Shown here: piece by piece, positions 7,444-14,265 of the stretch
Layout of the letters: each line of letters opens with the position of its first letter
Numbering within the stretch: the stretch's first letter is position 1
From: CAYQQJ01 sp964419935
Lineage (GTDB): Bacteria; Pseudomonadota; Gammaproteobacteria; Pseudomonadales; Cellvibrionaceae
Length of the DNA: 16,700 nt
Direction: 5' to 3'
NCBI GenBank assembly: GCA_964419935.1
Contig: CAYQQJ010000048.1
Coordinates: 1 to 16,700 of the forward strand
The notes under the pieces: model-generated
The model's input: the letters and a program-made list of their open reading frames with translations, nothing else
Told to the model about the DNA's origin: nothing
The model's database searches: none
Program-made: the position numbers and the translations under genes

Positions 7444-8135
7444 GCGCTATCAAGCCACCGGTAGCCCATACCATAAGCAGTTTGAATGGCATCGAAAGTA
7501 TCATCCAGTGCTTTCAGTTTGCGACGGATGCGTTTGATATGGGAGGTGATGGTGTTGTCATCCAGAACAACGTTAGCCGCATCCATCAATTGCTGGCGGT
7601 TTTTCAGGTGGCCCGGATGACTCGCCAGCGCATGCACGATCCAGAATTCCGTGAGAGTAAAATCCACTGGCTGCCCCTGCCACTGGGCGGTCATGCGGTC
7701 CAGGTTCAGTGCAAGCTTGCCCCGCACCACTTCGTGTTCCTGAGCCGCCGGCTGGCGCAGCGCGTCGACCCGGCGGAATAACGCCGTGATCCGCGCAAGC
7801 ATATGGGGTTGGCTGATGTCTTTGGTGAGGTAATCATCCGCGCCCAGGCGTAGCCCGGACACCACATCAAACTCACTGTCCCGTGCAGTCAGGAAAATAA
7901 TCGGCAGCCCCGGGGCGCGGCTGCGCAGGTCACGGCACAAATCGAAGCCGCCTTCTATCTCGTCACCGAGGCCCACATCAATGATCGCCAGGTCCGGAAG
8001 ACGGTCAGCAAACGCCTGTTGCGCTTCGTCGCGACTGCTGTAATGGCTGACGCGATAACCCTGGCGACGCAAGGCATCGCAGTAGTTTTGGGCAATAGCG
8101 GCTTCATCTTCGACTATGACGACGTGGCGCGGCAT
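7440..8135 (-). CDS. pdsR: OmpR-family response regulator, PdsR-like
   Basis: A two-domain DNA-binding regulator. Receiver domain at 1-120 has the acidic pocket (VEDE near the start), the phospho-acceptor Asp in AIIDVGLGDEIEGG, Thr in FLTARDS, and Lys in YLTKDIS; a winged-helix domain follows (FTLTEFWIVHAL, then TITSHIKRIRRKLK and GMGYRW). The GLGDEIEGGF and LRLGADDYLTKDIS segments closely resemble the regulator of the dedicated sortase system. Start choice: the ATG at 8133-8135 has AGGA six bases upstream. A TTG two codons earlier, at 8139-8141, directly abuts that AGGA and is rejected. Product is 231 residues. It is the first gene of the pair and is coupled to the kinase by a 4-base overlap. 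Target genes are not visible from this window. Confidence 0.9.
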   Translation of the reverse strand: MPRHVVIVEDEAAIAQNYCDALRRQGYRVSHYSSRDEAQQAFADRLPDLAIIDVGLGDEIEGGFDLCRDLRSRAPGLPIIFLTARDSEFDVVSGLRLGADDYLTKDISQPHMLARITALFRRVDALRQPAAQEHEVVRGKLALNLDRMTAQWQGQPVDFTLTEFWIVHALASHPGHLKNRQQLMDAANVVLDDNTITSHIKRIRRKLKALDDTFDAIQTAYGMGYRWLDSA

Positions 8136-8196
8136 GGACAATCCTGTTGATGGCGAAACGCGTAGGCGCTAATCCTAATAGAGGCGGGTACCAAAA

Positions 8197-8224
8197 CGCA
8201 AAACGGCGGGATAAACCCGCCGTT
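8197..8224 (-). terminator. Rho-independent terminator of gluP
   Basis: AACGGCGGG (8202-8210) and CCCGCCGTT (8216-8224) form a perfect 9-bp stem with loop ATAAA. On the minus strand the stem is followed by a T-rich stretch (GTTTTGCGTTTT). It starts 7 bases after the gluP stop codon and lies upstream of the response-regulator gene, so it insulates the two transcripts. Confidence 0.85.
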
Positions 8225-8230
8225 GATCAG

Positions 8231-9523
8231 CTAGATGGCTTTTGGCTCGGAGCCTTTCCATGCATAGAAGAGGATGTACAGGTAGCAGAATACCGGCACA
8301 AAGAACGAGTTCTGTAAGCCGATATTGTCTGCGAGTAAGCCCTGCAGTGCAGGAATCAATGCGCCGCCGACAATGGCAACACAGAGGATGCCTGAGCCCT
8401 GGCTGGTGGCTGGACCGAGCTTGTTCAGGGCCAGACTAAAGATGGTCGGAAACATGATTGAGTTGAACAGCCCAACGGAAAGCAATGCCCACATCGCGAC
8501 CGAGCCTGAGCTCAATACTGCGGTAACCACGAGCAGTCCGGCGATGAGTGCGAAGGTCGCCAACAGTTTGCGCGGTTCGACAAACTGCATGACTGCAACG
8601 CCGATAAAACGCCCAACCATGGCGCCGCCCCAGTAGAGCATCAGGTAATTGGCTGCGGTATGCTCGGGAAGATTGCCGATGTTCGCCTCACCCAGAAAGT
8701 TGACAATGAGGCTGCCAATTGCCACCTCAGCACCGACGTAAACGAAGATTCCCAGCGCGCCGAGTGTCAGGTGTGGAAATTTCCAGGCGCTTTTCGACGG
8801 AGTGCCTTCGGCTTCTTCCGCGTCGACGATTACCGGCAGTTTCAGCCAGGCGAAGACGATAGCCAGAGCGATCAGTGCCACAGCCAAGCCAACGTACGGA
8901 ATCTGTACCGCTTGGGCTTCGGCCAGGTGATAGGCTTCCAGTTCTTCCGGTGTCAGCGATGCGATCTCCGTAGCCCCCAATGTTGCAACAGACAAGATCA
9001 ACAAGGCGCCAACGTAGGGGCCAACGGTGGTGCCCAGTGAGTTGAAGGCCTGGGTCAGCGTCAGCCGCTGGGATGCGGTTTCAGACCGACCAAGGCGCGT
9101 AACGTAGGGGTTGGCTGAAACCTGCAGTATGGTAATGCCGGAAGCCAGCACAAACAGGGCAGCGAGGAAGATCCAGTAGGCGCGCATACCGGCCGCAGGA
9201 TAGAACATCAAGCAGCCGATGCCGGCAATAACCAGTCCGGTCACGACACCGCGCTTATAGCCGATGTTCTTGACCAGGGCGCCTGCGGGGTAAGAGACGA
9301 TACCGTAGGCACCGAAGAAACAAAGGTTCACGGCCATTGCCTGAAAATAGTTGAGTTCGAACACTGCCTTGAGGTGCGGTATAAGCACATCGTTCATCAC
9401 AGTGAGGAAACCCCACATGAAAAAGAGTGACGTCAAAATGATGAGTGGCACCGTGTAATTTTTATCGGCGGTGCTAACGGATGGCGCATCGGCGCTCGCC
9501 GTCGCTGCGTATGTGTCTGTCAT
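8231..9523 (-). CDS. gluP: Glucose/galactose:H+ symporter, FHS family MFS
   Basis: Inner-membrane sugar importer of the fucose-galactose-glucose:H+ symporter family, bringing unphosphorylated glucose or galactose into the cytoplasm. The 430-residue product has about 12 hydrophobic segments. Hallmarks near the N-terminus are LTSLFFMWGFLTVMNDVLIP, then FFGAYGIVSYPAG and QVSANPYVTRLG, with SQRLTLTQAFNSLGTTVGP before mid-protein; these fit the GluP/FucP family well. Start choice: ATG at 9521-9523 has GAGG about 6 bases upstream. A GTG at 9560-9562 would add 13 residues but overlaps its own possible Shine-Dalgarno, so it is less likely. It is divergent from glk, which phosphorylates the imported sugar; the pairing supports glucose as substrate. 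The gene ends in a clear terminator. Confidence 0.93.
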   Translation of the reverse strand: MTDTYAATASADAPSVSTADKNYTVPLIILTSLFFMWGFLTVMNDVLIPHLKAVFELNYFQAMAVNLCFFGAYGIVSYPAGALVKNIGYKRGVVTGLVIAGIGCLMFYPAAGMRAYWIFLAALFVLASGITILQVSANPYVTRLGRSETASQRLTLTQAFNSLGTTVGPYVGALLILSVATLGATEIASLTPEELEAYHLAEAQAVQIPYVGLAVALIALAIVFAWLKLPVIVDAEEAEGTPSKSAWKFPHLTLGALGIFVYVGAEVAIGSLIVNFLGEANIGNLPEHTAANYLMLYWGGAMVGRFIGVAVMQFVEPRKLLATFALIAGLLVVTAVLSSGSVAMWALLSVGLFNSIMFPTIFSLALNKLGPATSQGSGILCVAIVGGALIPALQGLLADNIGLQNSFFVPVFCYLYILFYAWKGSEPKAI

Positions 9524-9606
9524 GGGGGCCTCAGGTTTTATAAGAATGGTTGTAAAAGCCACCTCTATGTGTGGCTGGTTTTGGAAAGCGCCAATGATAA
9601 CCTCAT

Positions 9607-9659
9607 GTCACGAATCGTTGGAAGCGGTAATGTGGTGATGGTTACCTAATGGTCGTGAC
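9607..9659. promoter_or_regulatory. Nested inverted repeats in the gluP-glk divergent region
   Basis: GTCACGA (9607-9613) and TCGTGAC (9653-9659) are perfect 7-base inverted repeats, centred at about 9633. Inside them GGTAA (9626-9630) and TTACC (9642-9646) form a second dyad centred at 9636. Lying about 85 bases from the gluP start and 150 from the glk start, this is a plausible operator for joint control of sugar uptake and phosphorylation. The dyads are seen; regulator identity and function are inferred. Confidence 0.4.
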
Positions 9660-9692
9660 GACATTTTTCAGTTGGCGGATAAATTGTTGTGT

Positions 9693-9724
9693 TTGACACT
9701 TAAACGGGGTTTTGGCGTTAGAAT
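9693..9724 (+). promoter_or_regulatory. Possible glk promoter (long spacer)
   Basis: A perfect TTGACA (9693-9698) and a TAGAAT (9719-9724, 5 of 6 to consensus) face glk, about 87 bases upstream of its start. The spacer of 20 bases is longer than the usual 16-18, so either the pair is a poor or activator-dependent promoter, or a different -10 is used. Confidence 0.3.
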
Positions 9725-9811
9725 AGCGGCCTTTAAATATACCAAGATGGAATGCCGTGCTGTGGAATAGCGGCAGAACCATTCGTGACTGCACTTTTTG
9801 GAGCCCAGTTT

Positions 9812-10771
9812 ATGTTTCCGTTTATCGTAGCCGATATTGGTGGTACCAACGCCCGTTTTGCCCTGGCGACGGGCAAAAAAGATGATCGCATTCAAATTGA
9901 ACAAGCGCGAACATTGAACGGCCGGGACTATCCCACTTTTGCAGACGCGTTGGATGCGTATACTGGGACGCTAAAGGGTGTCAAAGCACACGCTGCTTGT
10001 GTCGCCATTGCGGGGCCGGTGGGTGAAGATCGTGTGAGCATGACCAATTTGAGCTGGGAGTTTTCGCTTTCCGAAATGCGCAAGCGTTTTGGTTTGGAGA
10101 AATTCGTGGCGATGAACGATTTTGCAGCACAGGCGGTTGCCGCAAGCCAGTTCCAGGATAGCGACCTGATCAGTATCAAGAGGGGTGTTGCAGATCCTTT
10201 GGGTAACAAAGCAATTTTTGGCCCGGGCACCGGTCTCGGCGTTGCCGGTCTTGCCTATAACAGTGGCTCCTGGTTGCCGATTCCCAGTGAAGGCGGCCAT
10301 GTCAATGTCGCTCCGGCCACAGAACTCGAATGCGAAGTGGTCAAGGCCGCTATTGCCACCTTCGGTCACGTATCCGCGGAATGCTTTATCTCGGGGCCGG
10401 GCCTGGTGAACCTGTATAACGCCTTGGCAAAGGTTCGCGACGAGCAGCCGAAGCCACTGGAACCGAAAGATGTTACCAACGCCGCACTGGATGGAAGTGA
10501 CCCACTGTGTGTTGAAACCCTTGAACTGTTTTGCAGTTTTCTCGGGAGCCTGGCGGGCAATCTGGCGCTCACTTACGGAGCAACTGGAGGCGTGTATATG
10601 GCCGGGGGTGTGTTGCCACGTTTCACCGAGTTTTTGCGCGCCAGCAGTTTTACCGAGCGCTTTTGCAGTAAAGGTGTGATGAGCAAATATGTTCAGGATA
10701 TTCCGGCTTGCCTCGTGGTGCATGAACATATTGCGTTCATTGGGGCTGCAGCCTGGCTGCTGCAACAGTAG
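9812..10771 (+). CDS. glk: Glucokinase
   Basis: Cytoplasmic ATP-dependent kinase converting glucose to glucose 6-phosphate. The 319-residue product matches the usual length of the bacterial Glk family. Motifs: phosphate-binding ADIGGTNARFAL at 7-18, AMNDFAAQA with the probable catalytic base D103, GPGTGLGVAGL at 137-147, and the EGGHV segment (E160-H163) that contacts glucose. Start choice: ATG at 9812 has GGAG 8 bases upstream (9800-9803) and begins exactly where the family begins. An in-frame ATG at 9752 would add 20 atypical residues and is rejected. Divergent to the gluP sugar transporter, giving an uptake-plus-activation module. It converges on the solute-binding gene with a 60-base gap where I see no clear terminator. 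Confidence 0.97.
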   Translation: MFPFIVADIGGTNARFALATGKKDDRIQIEQARTLNGRDYPTFADALDAYTGTLKGVKAHAACVAIAGPVGEDRVSMTNLSWEFSLSEMRKRFGLEKFVAMNDFAAQAVAASQFQDSDLISIKRGVADPLGNKAIFGPGTGLGVAGLAYNSGSWLPIPSEGGHVNVAPATELECEVVKAAIATFGHVSAECFISGPGLVNLYNALAKVRDEQPKPLEPKDVTNAALDGSDPLCVETLELFCSFLGSLAGNLALTYGATGGVYMAGGVLPRFTEFLRASSFTERFCSKGVMSKYVQDIPACLVVHEHIAFIGAAAWLLQQ

Positions 10772-10831
10772 CGAATGGCAGATGGTACAAATGAATAATA
10801 AGTACTAATGGAGCGGCGGCCGAATGTAATC

Positions 10832-11818
10832 TCACCGCGCGGCTGCCTGCTCCCGTTGCTTGATCAGTGTGGTGCCAATGGACTGCAGTTCTGCCGGCAG
10901 AAGAGGGTTCTCTAACCGAAAAACGCGCATTTCCGGTGACTGCATTCGCTGTAATTGACTATGGTAGTGTTTGTGGAAAATGCGAGCCAAGGTGCCGTCC
11001 TGTTGCAGCAGGCGAAGCCCTTTTTCCATCCGATTGGCAAGCGCTGAGGTCTTGCCGCTAACCTGCATGAATACCGGTAAGGGATAAAACAACAACATTT
11101 GCTCGGCGATCATCAGCTGGTTCTCAGGGTCGTGCTCTGCCAGAGAGCCCTCGGCTTCACCGATGCCCAGCGGCAGGCAATCAAACCGCTCCCGTTTCAG
11201 CATGTCGTAAAGTTTATGCAAATCAGGCGCGCCAACAACTGCGTAGCCGTTCTGTCTCATAATCTCGGTATCCAGCCAGCCCTGGCCCAGCCCCATCGAT
11301 ATTTCCTGTAAATCCTCCTCGGTGGTGATGGCAGCGAATTTGTCGCGATCCGCCCGGCGGATAATACACTCCCGATAACCGAGCAGGCCGTTGACGAGCG
11401 GAATCGGGATGATGCGCGTATCTATGGCATCTTTTTCTTCCGGTGTGAAAGACCAGCCGGGGCCGTTGAGGATATGCAATCCTTCCCCTTTGGTGATTTC
11501 CCTTGCCAGCCGTTCCTGACTGCGCAGTTCGTAGTCCAGCTCCAAGACGTAATCGCCGAACTCTGGCGTGCGTTCGAGGGCCGCCAGCAGAATTTCTTGT
11601 TCATAATCCACACGGGGTTGCGGCATATCGCCCACCCAAAAAATAATTTGCGTAACGGGTTTTACCGTCACGTCTTTATCGTGAATATCTGTGGCGGCTG
11701 CGGCTGGCGCGGCGGCAACTTGGCTCAGGCCATAGAGGAAGGCTGTAACCGCCCAGCGTGTGGGCGGCAAGTGGAATGCTCGTGAGGTCAAGCGTGAGAA
11801 TTCAACCAGGAATGTCAT
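10832..11818 (-). CDS. Periplasmic solute-binding-like protein (SBP_bac_3 type)
   Basis: A 328-residue exported protein. It has an N-terminal signal sequence (hydrophobic WAVTAFLYGLSQVAAAPAAAA, probable cleavage near AAA-TD) and a mature domain with the two-lobe solute-binding pattern: an initial strand IIFWVGDMPQP, then GLLGYRECIIRR, GLGQGWLDTEIMRQNGY, ERFDCLPLGIGEAEG, and a C-terminal helix RLLQQDGTLARIFHKHY typical of amino-acid-binding-like proteins. No ABC permease or ATPase lies beside it, so it may sense or scavenge rather than feed a linked transporter; ligand unknown. Start choice: ATG at 11816-11818, where the signal peptide begins. An ATG at 11948-11950 would add 44 atypical residues with no good ribosome site. 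The start overlaps the stop of a 29-codon leader frame as ATGA. Confidence 0.75.
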   Translation of the reverse strand: MTFLVEFSRLTSRAFHLPPTRWAVTAFLYGLSQVAAAPAAAATDIHDKDVTVKPVTQIIFWVGDMPQPRVDYEQEILLAALERTPEFGDYVLELDYELRSQERLAREITKGEGLHILNGPGWSFTPEEKDAIDTRIIPIPLVNGLLGYRECIIRRADRDKFAAITTEEDLQEISMGLGQGWLDTEIMRQNGYAVVGAPDLHKLYDMLKRERFDCLPLGIGEAEGSLAEHDPENQLMIAEQMLLFYPLPVFMQVSGKTSALANRMEKGLRLLQQDGTLARIFHKHYHSQLQRMQSPEMRVFRLENPLLPAELQSIGTTLIKQREQAAAR

Positions 11819-11904
11819 GGCTCGGTCAGCCACTGAACAGGCGTGCTTTTGTTGGTAGCGTCGGGAGCAGTGTCGAGGTGCATCGCCACAGGTATGCGGA
11901 ACAC
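11815..11904 (-). CDS. Possible 29-codon leader ORF upstream of the solute-binding gene
   Basis: A GTG at 11902-11904 is preceded by a strong AGGAG (11914-11918) with 9 bases spacing. It opens a frame of 29 codons (MFRIPVAMHLDTAPDATNKS, then TPVQWLTEP) whose TGA overlaps the ATG of the downstream gene as ATGA. The next gene's own start has only a weak ribosome site (GAG), so translation could depend on this leader by coupling. The peptide has no signal sequence or motif I recognise. Signals and overlap are seen; expression is inferred. It could be a chance frame. Confidence 0.35.
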   Translation of the reverse strand: MFRIPVAMHLDTAPDATNKSTPVQWLTEP

Positions 11905-12278
11905 GTGGTGGTTCTCCTGAAATTTCGTACGACAGTGGTGGATAAATCATTATTGTCAGCCACTCGATCCTTTATCAGGCACCGCAGGATCGCAGCAAAT
12001 CTGCGCTTGCGACTCCTTGGTCTGGCAGCTAGCGCGGTGCTGACGATGCTGTTCAGTTCGGTTGCGTCACGACAAGTCGATTTGAGGTAGTGAACAATTA
12101 TGGTTTGTCGTTTCGTCGGTGCTGCTTATGATTATTGGTTTGATAAGCCGCGAGCGGGTCTGGCCGGGCCAACCATTCTGGATATGTGCGTGGTTATTAT
12201 AACGTCAACCTGTGCGAATTATAACCATCAGCCTCACATTTAGGCTGGACTGTCGGAACTGAACAAAACCGGATCTGT
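11905..12278. other. Gene-poor stretch with two small hairpins
   Basis: Between the leader frame and the MscS stop codon I find no supportable gene. Two dyads are visible: TGGTTAT (12191-12197) with ATAACCA (12221-12227), and CAGCCT (12229-12234) with AGGCTG (12242-12247). Neither is followed by a T run, so neither is a convincing terminator for the channel gene. A minus-strand CCGAT/ATCCGG imperfect stem followed by TTTTG near 12264-12278 is the only weak terminator candidate. A + strand open frame here has no ribosome site or recognisable protein. Confidence 0.5.
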
Positions 12279-12893
12279 TTATCGGGTGGGCGAAGAATCC
12301 GTTGTGTCCGTGGAACTGTCGGTTTTGTCCTGCTTATGATAGGCGTTGATCAAGGGCTGTGTGGCGTATCCGGGCCAGCGCCGCATGACGCGAAAGAAAA
12401 ACAGGTGATTGGGGATCTGGATCTGTGCAGGCCTGTTGTCGGGATTGGCGGGATCCTGTACTTCCTGAAGGGTGACGAAAAACGCATTGATATCGACCAC
12501 TCTGCCACTGACCCCGTGTTCATCCCGCTTGGTGTCCCGTAGTTCAACAGTGTCGCCGACCCGCAGCCGGGAAAAAGTGAGCAATAACAGAGAGCTGAGG
12601 ATGTTGCTGAGAACGCTCCAGGATGCGAAAAAAGCAATGGCAACCATGACCATCACTGACAGCATGCCAGTCCATACGGATTTGATCGGTAACCCGAAGG
12701 ATTCCAGGATCATCATCGCCGCCACGACTATCACGGCCCAGTTGACCAGGCTGCCTGCCACCAGCGAGACGGTCGGTGGAATCCAGTTGCGCTTGCGCAT
12801 GCGTTTCAACGCGCGGCGCCAACTGGTGATAATAACCACGGCGAGCAAAATGGTGACCAAAACCTGCAGTGGTTGGATTAGATATTCAGACAT
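12279..12893 (-). CDS. Short MscS-family mechanosensitive channel
   Basis: A 204-residue inner-membrane protein with three hydrophobic helices at about 7-24, 41-63 and 73-106. The third, with SNILSSLLLLTFSRLRVGD, is the pore-lining helix leading into the Sm-like beta domain. That domain shows the family pattern: RVGDTVEL at 111-118, GRVVDINAFFVTLQ at 130-143, and IQIPNHLFF at 158-166. The chain then ends in a polar tail (DKTDSSTDTTDSSPTR), so the C-terminal alpha/beta cage of full MscS (about 286 residues) is missing or minimal. Likely role: pressure-gated ion release during osmotic downshock. It lies downstream of dolP in the same direction, separated by an inverted repeat. Confidence 0.88.
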   Translation of the reverse strand: MSEYLIQPLQVLVTILLAVVIITSWRRALKRMRKRNWIPPTVSLVAGSLVNWAVIVVAAMMILESFGLPIKSVWTGMLSVMVMVAIAFFASWSVLSNILSSLLLLTFSRLRVGDTVELRDTKRDEHGVSGRVVDINAFFVTLQEVQDPANPDNRPAQIQIPNHLFFFRVMRRWPGYATQPLINAYHKQDKTDSSTDTTDSSPTR

Positions 12894-12928
12894 AACGTCG
12901 ATCCCGAATAAGCTATAGGGAAAGTATG

Positions 12929-13020
12929 AGCCTCAAGCCATTAGCTGCAAGCGACAAGCTAAATCAAAACTCGCCGTCCGCACTAAAAGATTTCTATCTC
13001 AGAGCTTGTAGCTTGCAGCT
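12929..13020. repeat. Inverted GCAAGCT-type repeat pair
   Basis: The 18-base arms AGCTGCAAGCGACAAGCT (12943-12960) and AGCTTGTAGCTTGCAGCT (13003-13020) are inverted copies matching at 17 of 18 positions, with a 42-base interior. A further related unit, AGCCTCAAGCC, precedes the left arm (12929-12939). The element begins one base after the dolP stop codon and ends before the MscS start. It lacks a T run on either side, so it looks like a dispersed REP/MITE-like element rather than an ordinary terminator, though a transcript hairpin could protect the dolP mRNA 3' end. Confidence 0.85.
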
Positions 13021-13021
13021 A

Positions 13022-13627
13022 CTACTCAATATATTCAATTGCCCGAACAACCTTCGACACGCCTTTGGTGCTGCGTGCGACGTCGGTGATTTTTTCCGAT
13101 TGCACTCGTGTCAGCAAGCCCATCAGAAAGACGGTGCTGTTTTCGACGATGACCACTACGCGGTCAGAATCAATGTCTTTGTGAGCCATCAGTTTGGTAT
13201 TGATCTTGGTGGCCAGCCAGGAATCGTTGGTGCGGGAGAGGAAAGAGGTGTTCGGCAGTATCTGCAATTCGTTGTATACCTGCCGCACTTTATTGGCGCT
13301 GCGCGCTACCTGGCCGGCTTTTTCCCGAAGTTCCTTGGTCGGCACCTGACCGGTCAGCAGCACAACGCTGTTATAAATGGTCACATTGATGTTGGCCTGT
13401 TCCAGTTGCGGGTCCGCTTTGCGCAAGTTAACGGAAATAATCGTCTTCAGTTGCTTGTCATCAATGTAGGCACCAAACGTCCGTTTGCCTGGGTCGCGTT
13501 TGATTGGTTCGTCCGTGGTGGCATCAAGAACGGACACGCAACCAGCGAGTATGAGGGGGGCAAGCAGGAATGCGAATGCGGTAAACAGCCTGGTCATGTT
13601 GACGGGAAACAGCAGAAAGGTCTTCAT
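13022..13627 (-). CDS. dolP: Dual BON-domain outer-membrane lipoprotein
   Basis: Outer-membrane lipoprotein (formerly YraP) that binds anionic phospholipid and supports envelope integrity. The 201-residue product has a signal sequence with lipobox LILAGC (C30), then RTFGAYIDDKQLKTIISVNL beginning the first BON domain (about 50-125), and a second BON domain (about 133-200, with DSWLATKINTKLM and VENSTVFLMG). Start: the ATG at 13625-13627 directly follows the diaA TAA, with a GGAA upstream. A second ATG ten codons later has no ribosome site. Its place as last gene of the lpoA-yraN-diaA-dolP cluster is the same as in E. coli and supports the name. Confidence 0.93.
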   Translation of the reverse strand: MKTFLLFPVNMTRLFTAFAFLLAPLILAGCVSVLDATTDEPIKRDPGKRTFGAYIDDKQLKTIISVNLRKADPQLEQANINVTIYNSVVLLTGQVPTKELREKAGQVARSANKVRQVYNELQILPNTSFLSRTNDSWLATKINTKLMAHKDIDSDRVVVIVENSTVFLMGLLTRVQSEKITDVARSTKGVSKVVRAIEYIE

Positions 13628-14209
13628 TTATTCAATTCCAAACAGATTGTTGTCAATCAAATCGCAGATGCAAAATACCGTGAGTAGATGAACCTCATGG
13701 ATGCGGCTGCGAGAATTGAGCTCCACGCGAATTTCAACGTCGTTAACGTCGAGCGAATGTGCGATATCACCGCCGTCACCACCGGTCAATGCAACAATGC
13801 GCATGCCGCGTTGACGAGCCGCTTCGACCGCTTCGGCCAAGTTGGCGGAATTGCCACTGGTAGTAATCACTACCAAAATATCGCCTTCCTGGCCCAGCGC
13901 TTTAATGGGTTTGGCGTAAACCTCGTTGATGCCGTTGGCGCTGGTGATGGCATAGGTTGTGAGATTGCTGCCCAGCCATATGGCGGGTAGGCCGGGCCGT
14001 TCGCGCTCGAACCGATCAACCAGGCTGGCGGTGAACATTTGCGCGATGGGTGCTGACAGACCATTGCCGCAAATCAGAATTTTTCGTTCATCCAGTAGCG
14101 CCTGAACCATGGCATCGCTGGCTTTTGAGATGGCCGGTGCCACCAGTTCGCCAACCTGCATTTTGGCTTCGACACTGCGTTGGAATAGGGTGTATACCCG
14201 TTGAGTCAT
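13628..14209 (-). CDS. diaA: DiaA-like SIS-domain protein
   Basis: DiaA is a tetrameric SIS-domain protein that binds DnaA and promotes timely initiation at oriC; relatives (GmhA) are phosphoheptose isomerases. The 193-residue protein covers the whole family length: KILICGNGLSAPIAQMF at 43-59, LVDRFERERPGLPAI, EVYAKPIKALG, the phosphosugar loop TTSGNS at 116-121, IVALTGGDGGD, RIHEVHLLTVFCICDLID near the end. Overall it follows E. coli DiaA more closely than GmhA, and the genomic place (between yraN and dolP) agrees. The loop usually reading GTSAA or GGSAA is GLSAPI here, which argues against isomerase activity. GGAG lies 10 bases before the ATG. The start overlaps the stop of a 14-codon leader frame as ATGA. 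Confidence 0.9.
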   Translation of the reverse strand: MTQRVYTLFQRSVEAKMQVGELVAPAISKASDAMVQALLDERKILICGNGLSAPIAQMFTASLVDRFERERPGLPAIWLGSNLTTYAITSANGINEVYAKPIKALGQEGDILVVITTSGNSANLAEAVEAARQRGMRIVALTGGDGGDIAHSLDVNDVEIRVELNSRSRIHEVHLLTVFCICDLIDNNLFGIE

Positions 14210-14250
14210 ATATCGGATACTCCGGTGATGGACTCGTTATGTAGGTTCAT
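14206..14250 (-). CDS. Possible 14-codon leader ORF between yraN and diaA
   Basis: In the 56-base gap after yraN, an ATG at 14248-14250 has AGGA with 8 bases spacing, a better ribosome site than that of diaA. It opens a 14-codon frame (MNLHNESITGVSDI) whose TGA overlaps the diaA ATG as ATGA (14206-14209). This arrangement could couple diaA translation to ribosomes arriving from yraN. The peptide has no recognised motif. Chance cannot be excluded for so short a frame. Confidence 0.33.
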   Translation of the reverse strand: MNLHNESITGVSDI

Positions 14251-14265
14251 TGTCTCTTTCCTGTG

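Noticed and set aside
9971..10765. Minus-strand open frame (about 264 codons) opposite glk
   Set aside because: The glk strand carries all glucokinase motifs at normal length; the opposite frame shows none.
10772..10831. Search for a terminator between convergent glk and the solute-binding gene
   Set aside because: The only symmetry is a short AGTACT centre without a GC-rich stem or T run.
11758..12090. + strand frame of about 110 codons in the gene-poor stretch
   Set aside because: It overlaps the signal-peptide region of the solute-binding gene, has no convincing ribosome site and no recognisable protein.
12926..13687. Long + strand open frame (about 250 codons) across dolP
   Set aside because: It is antisense to dolP, whose lipobox and two BON domains are unmistakable. 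The antisense translation has no recognisable domain.
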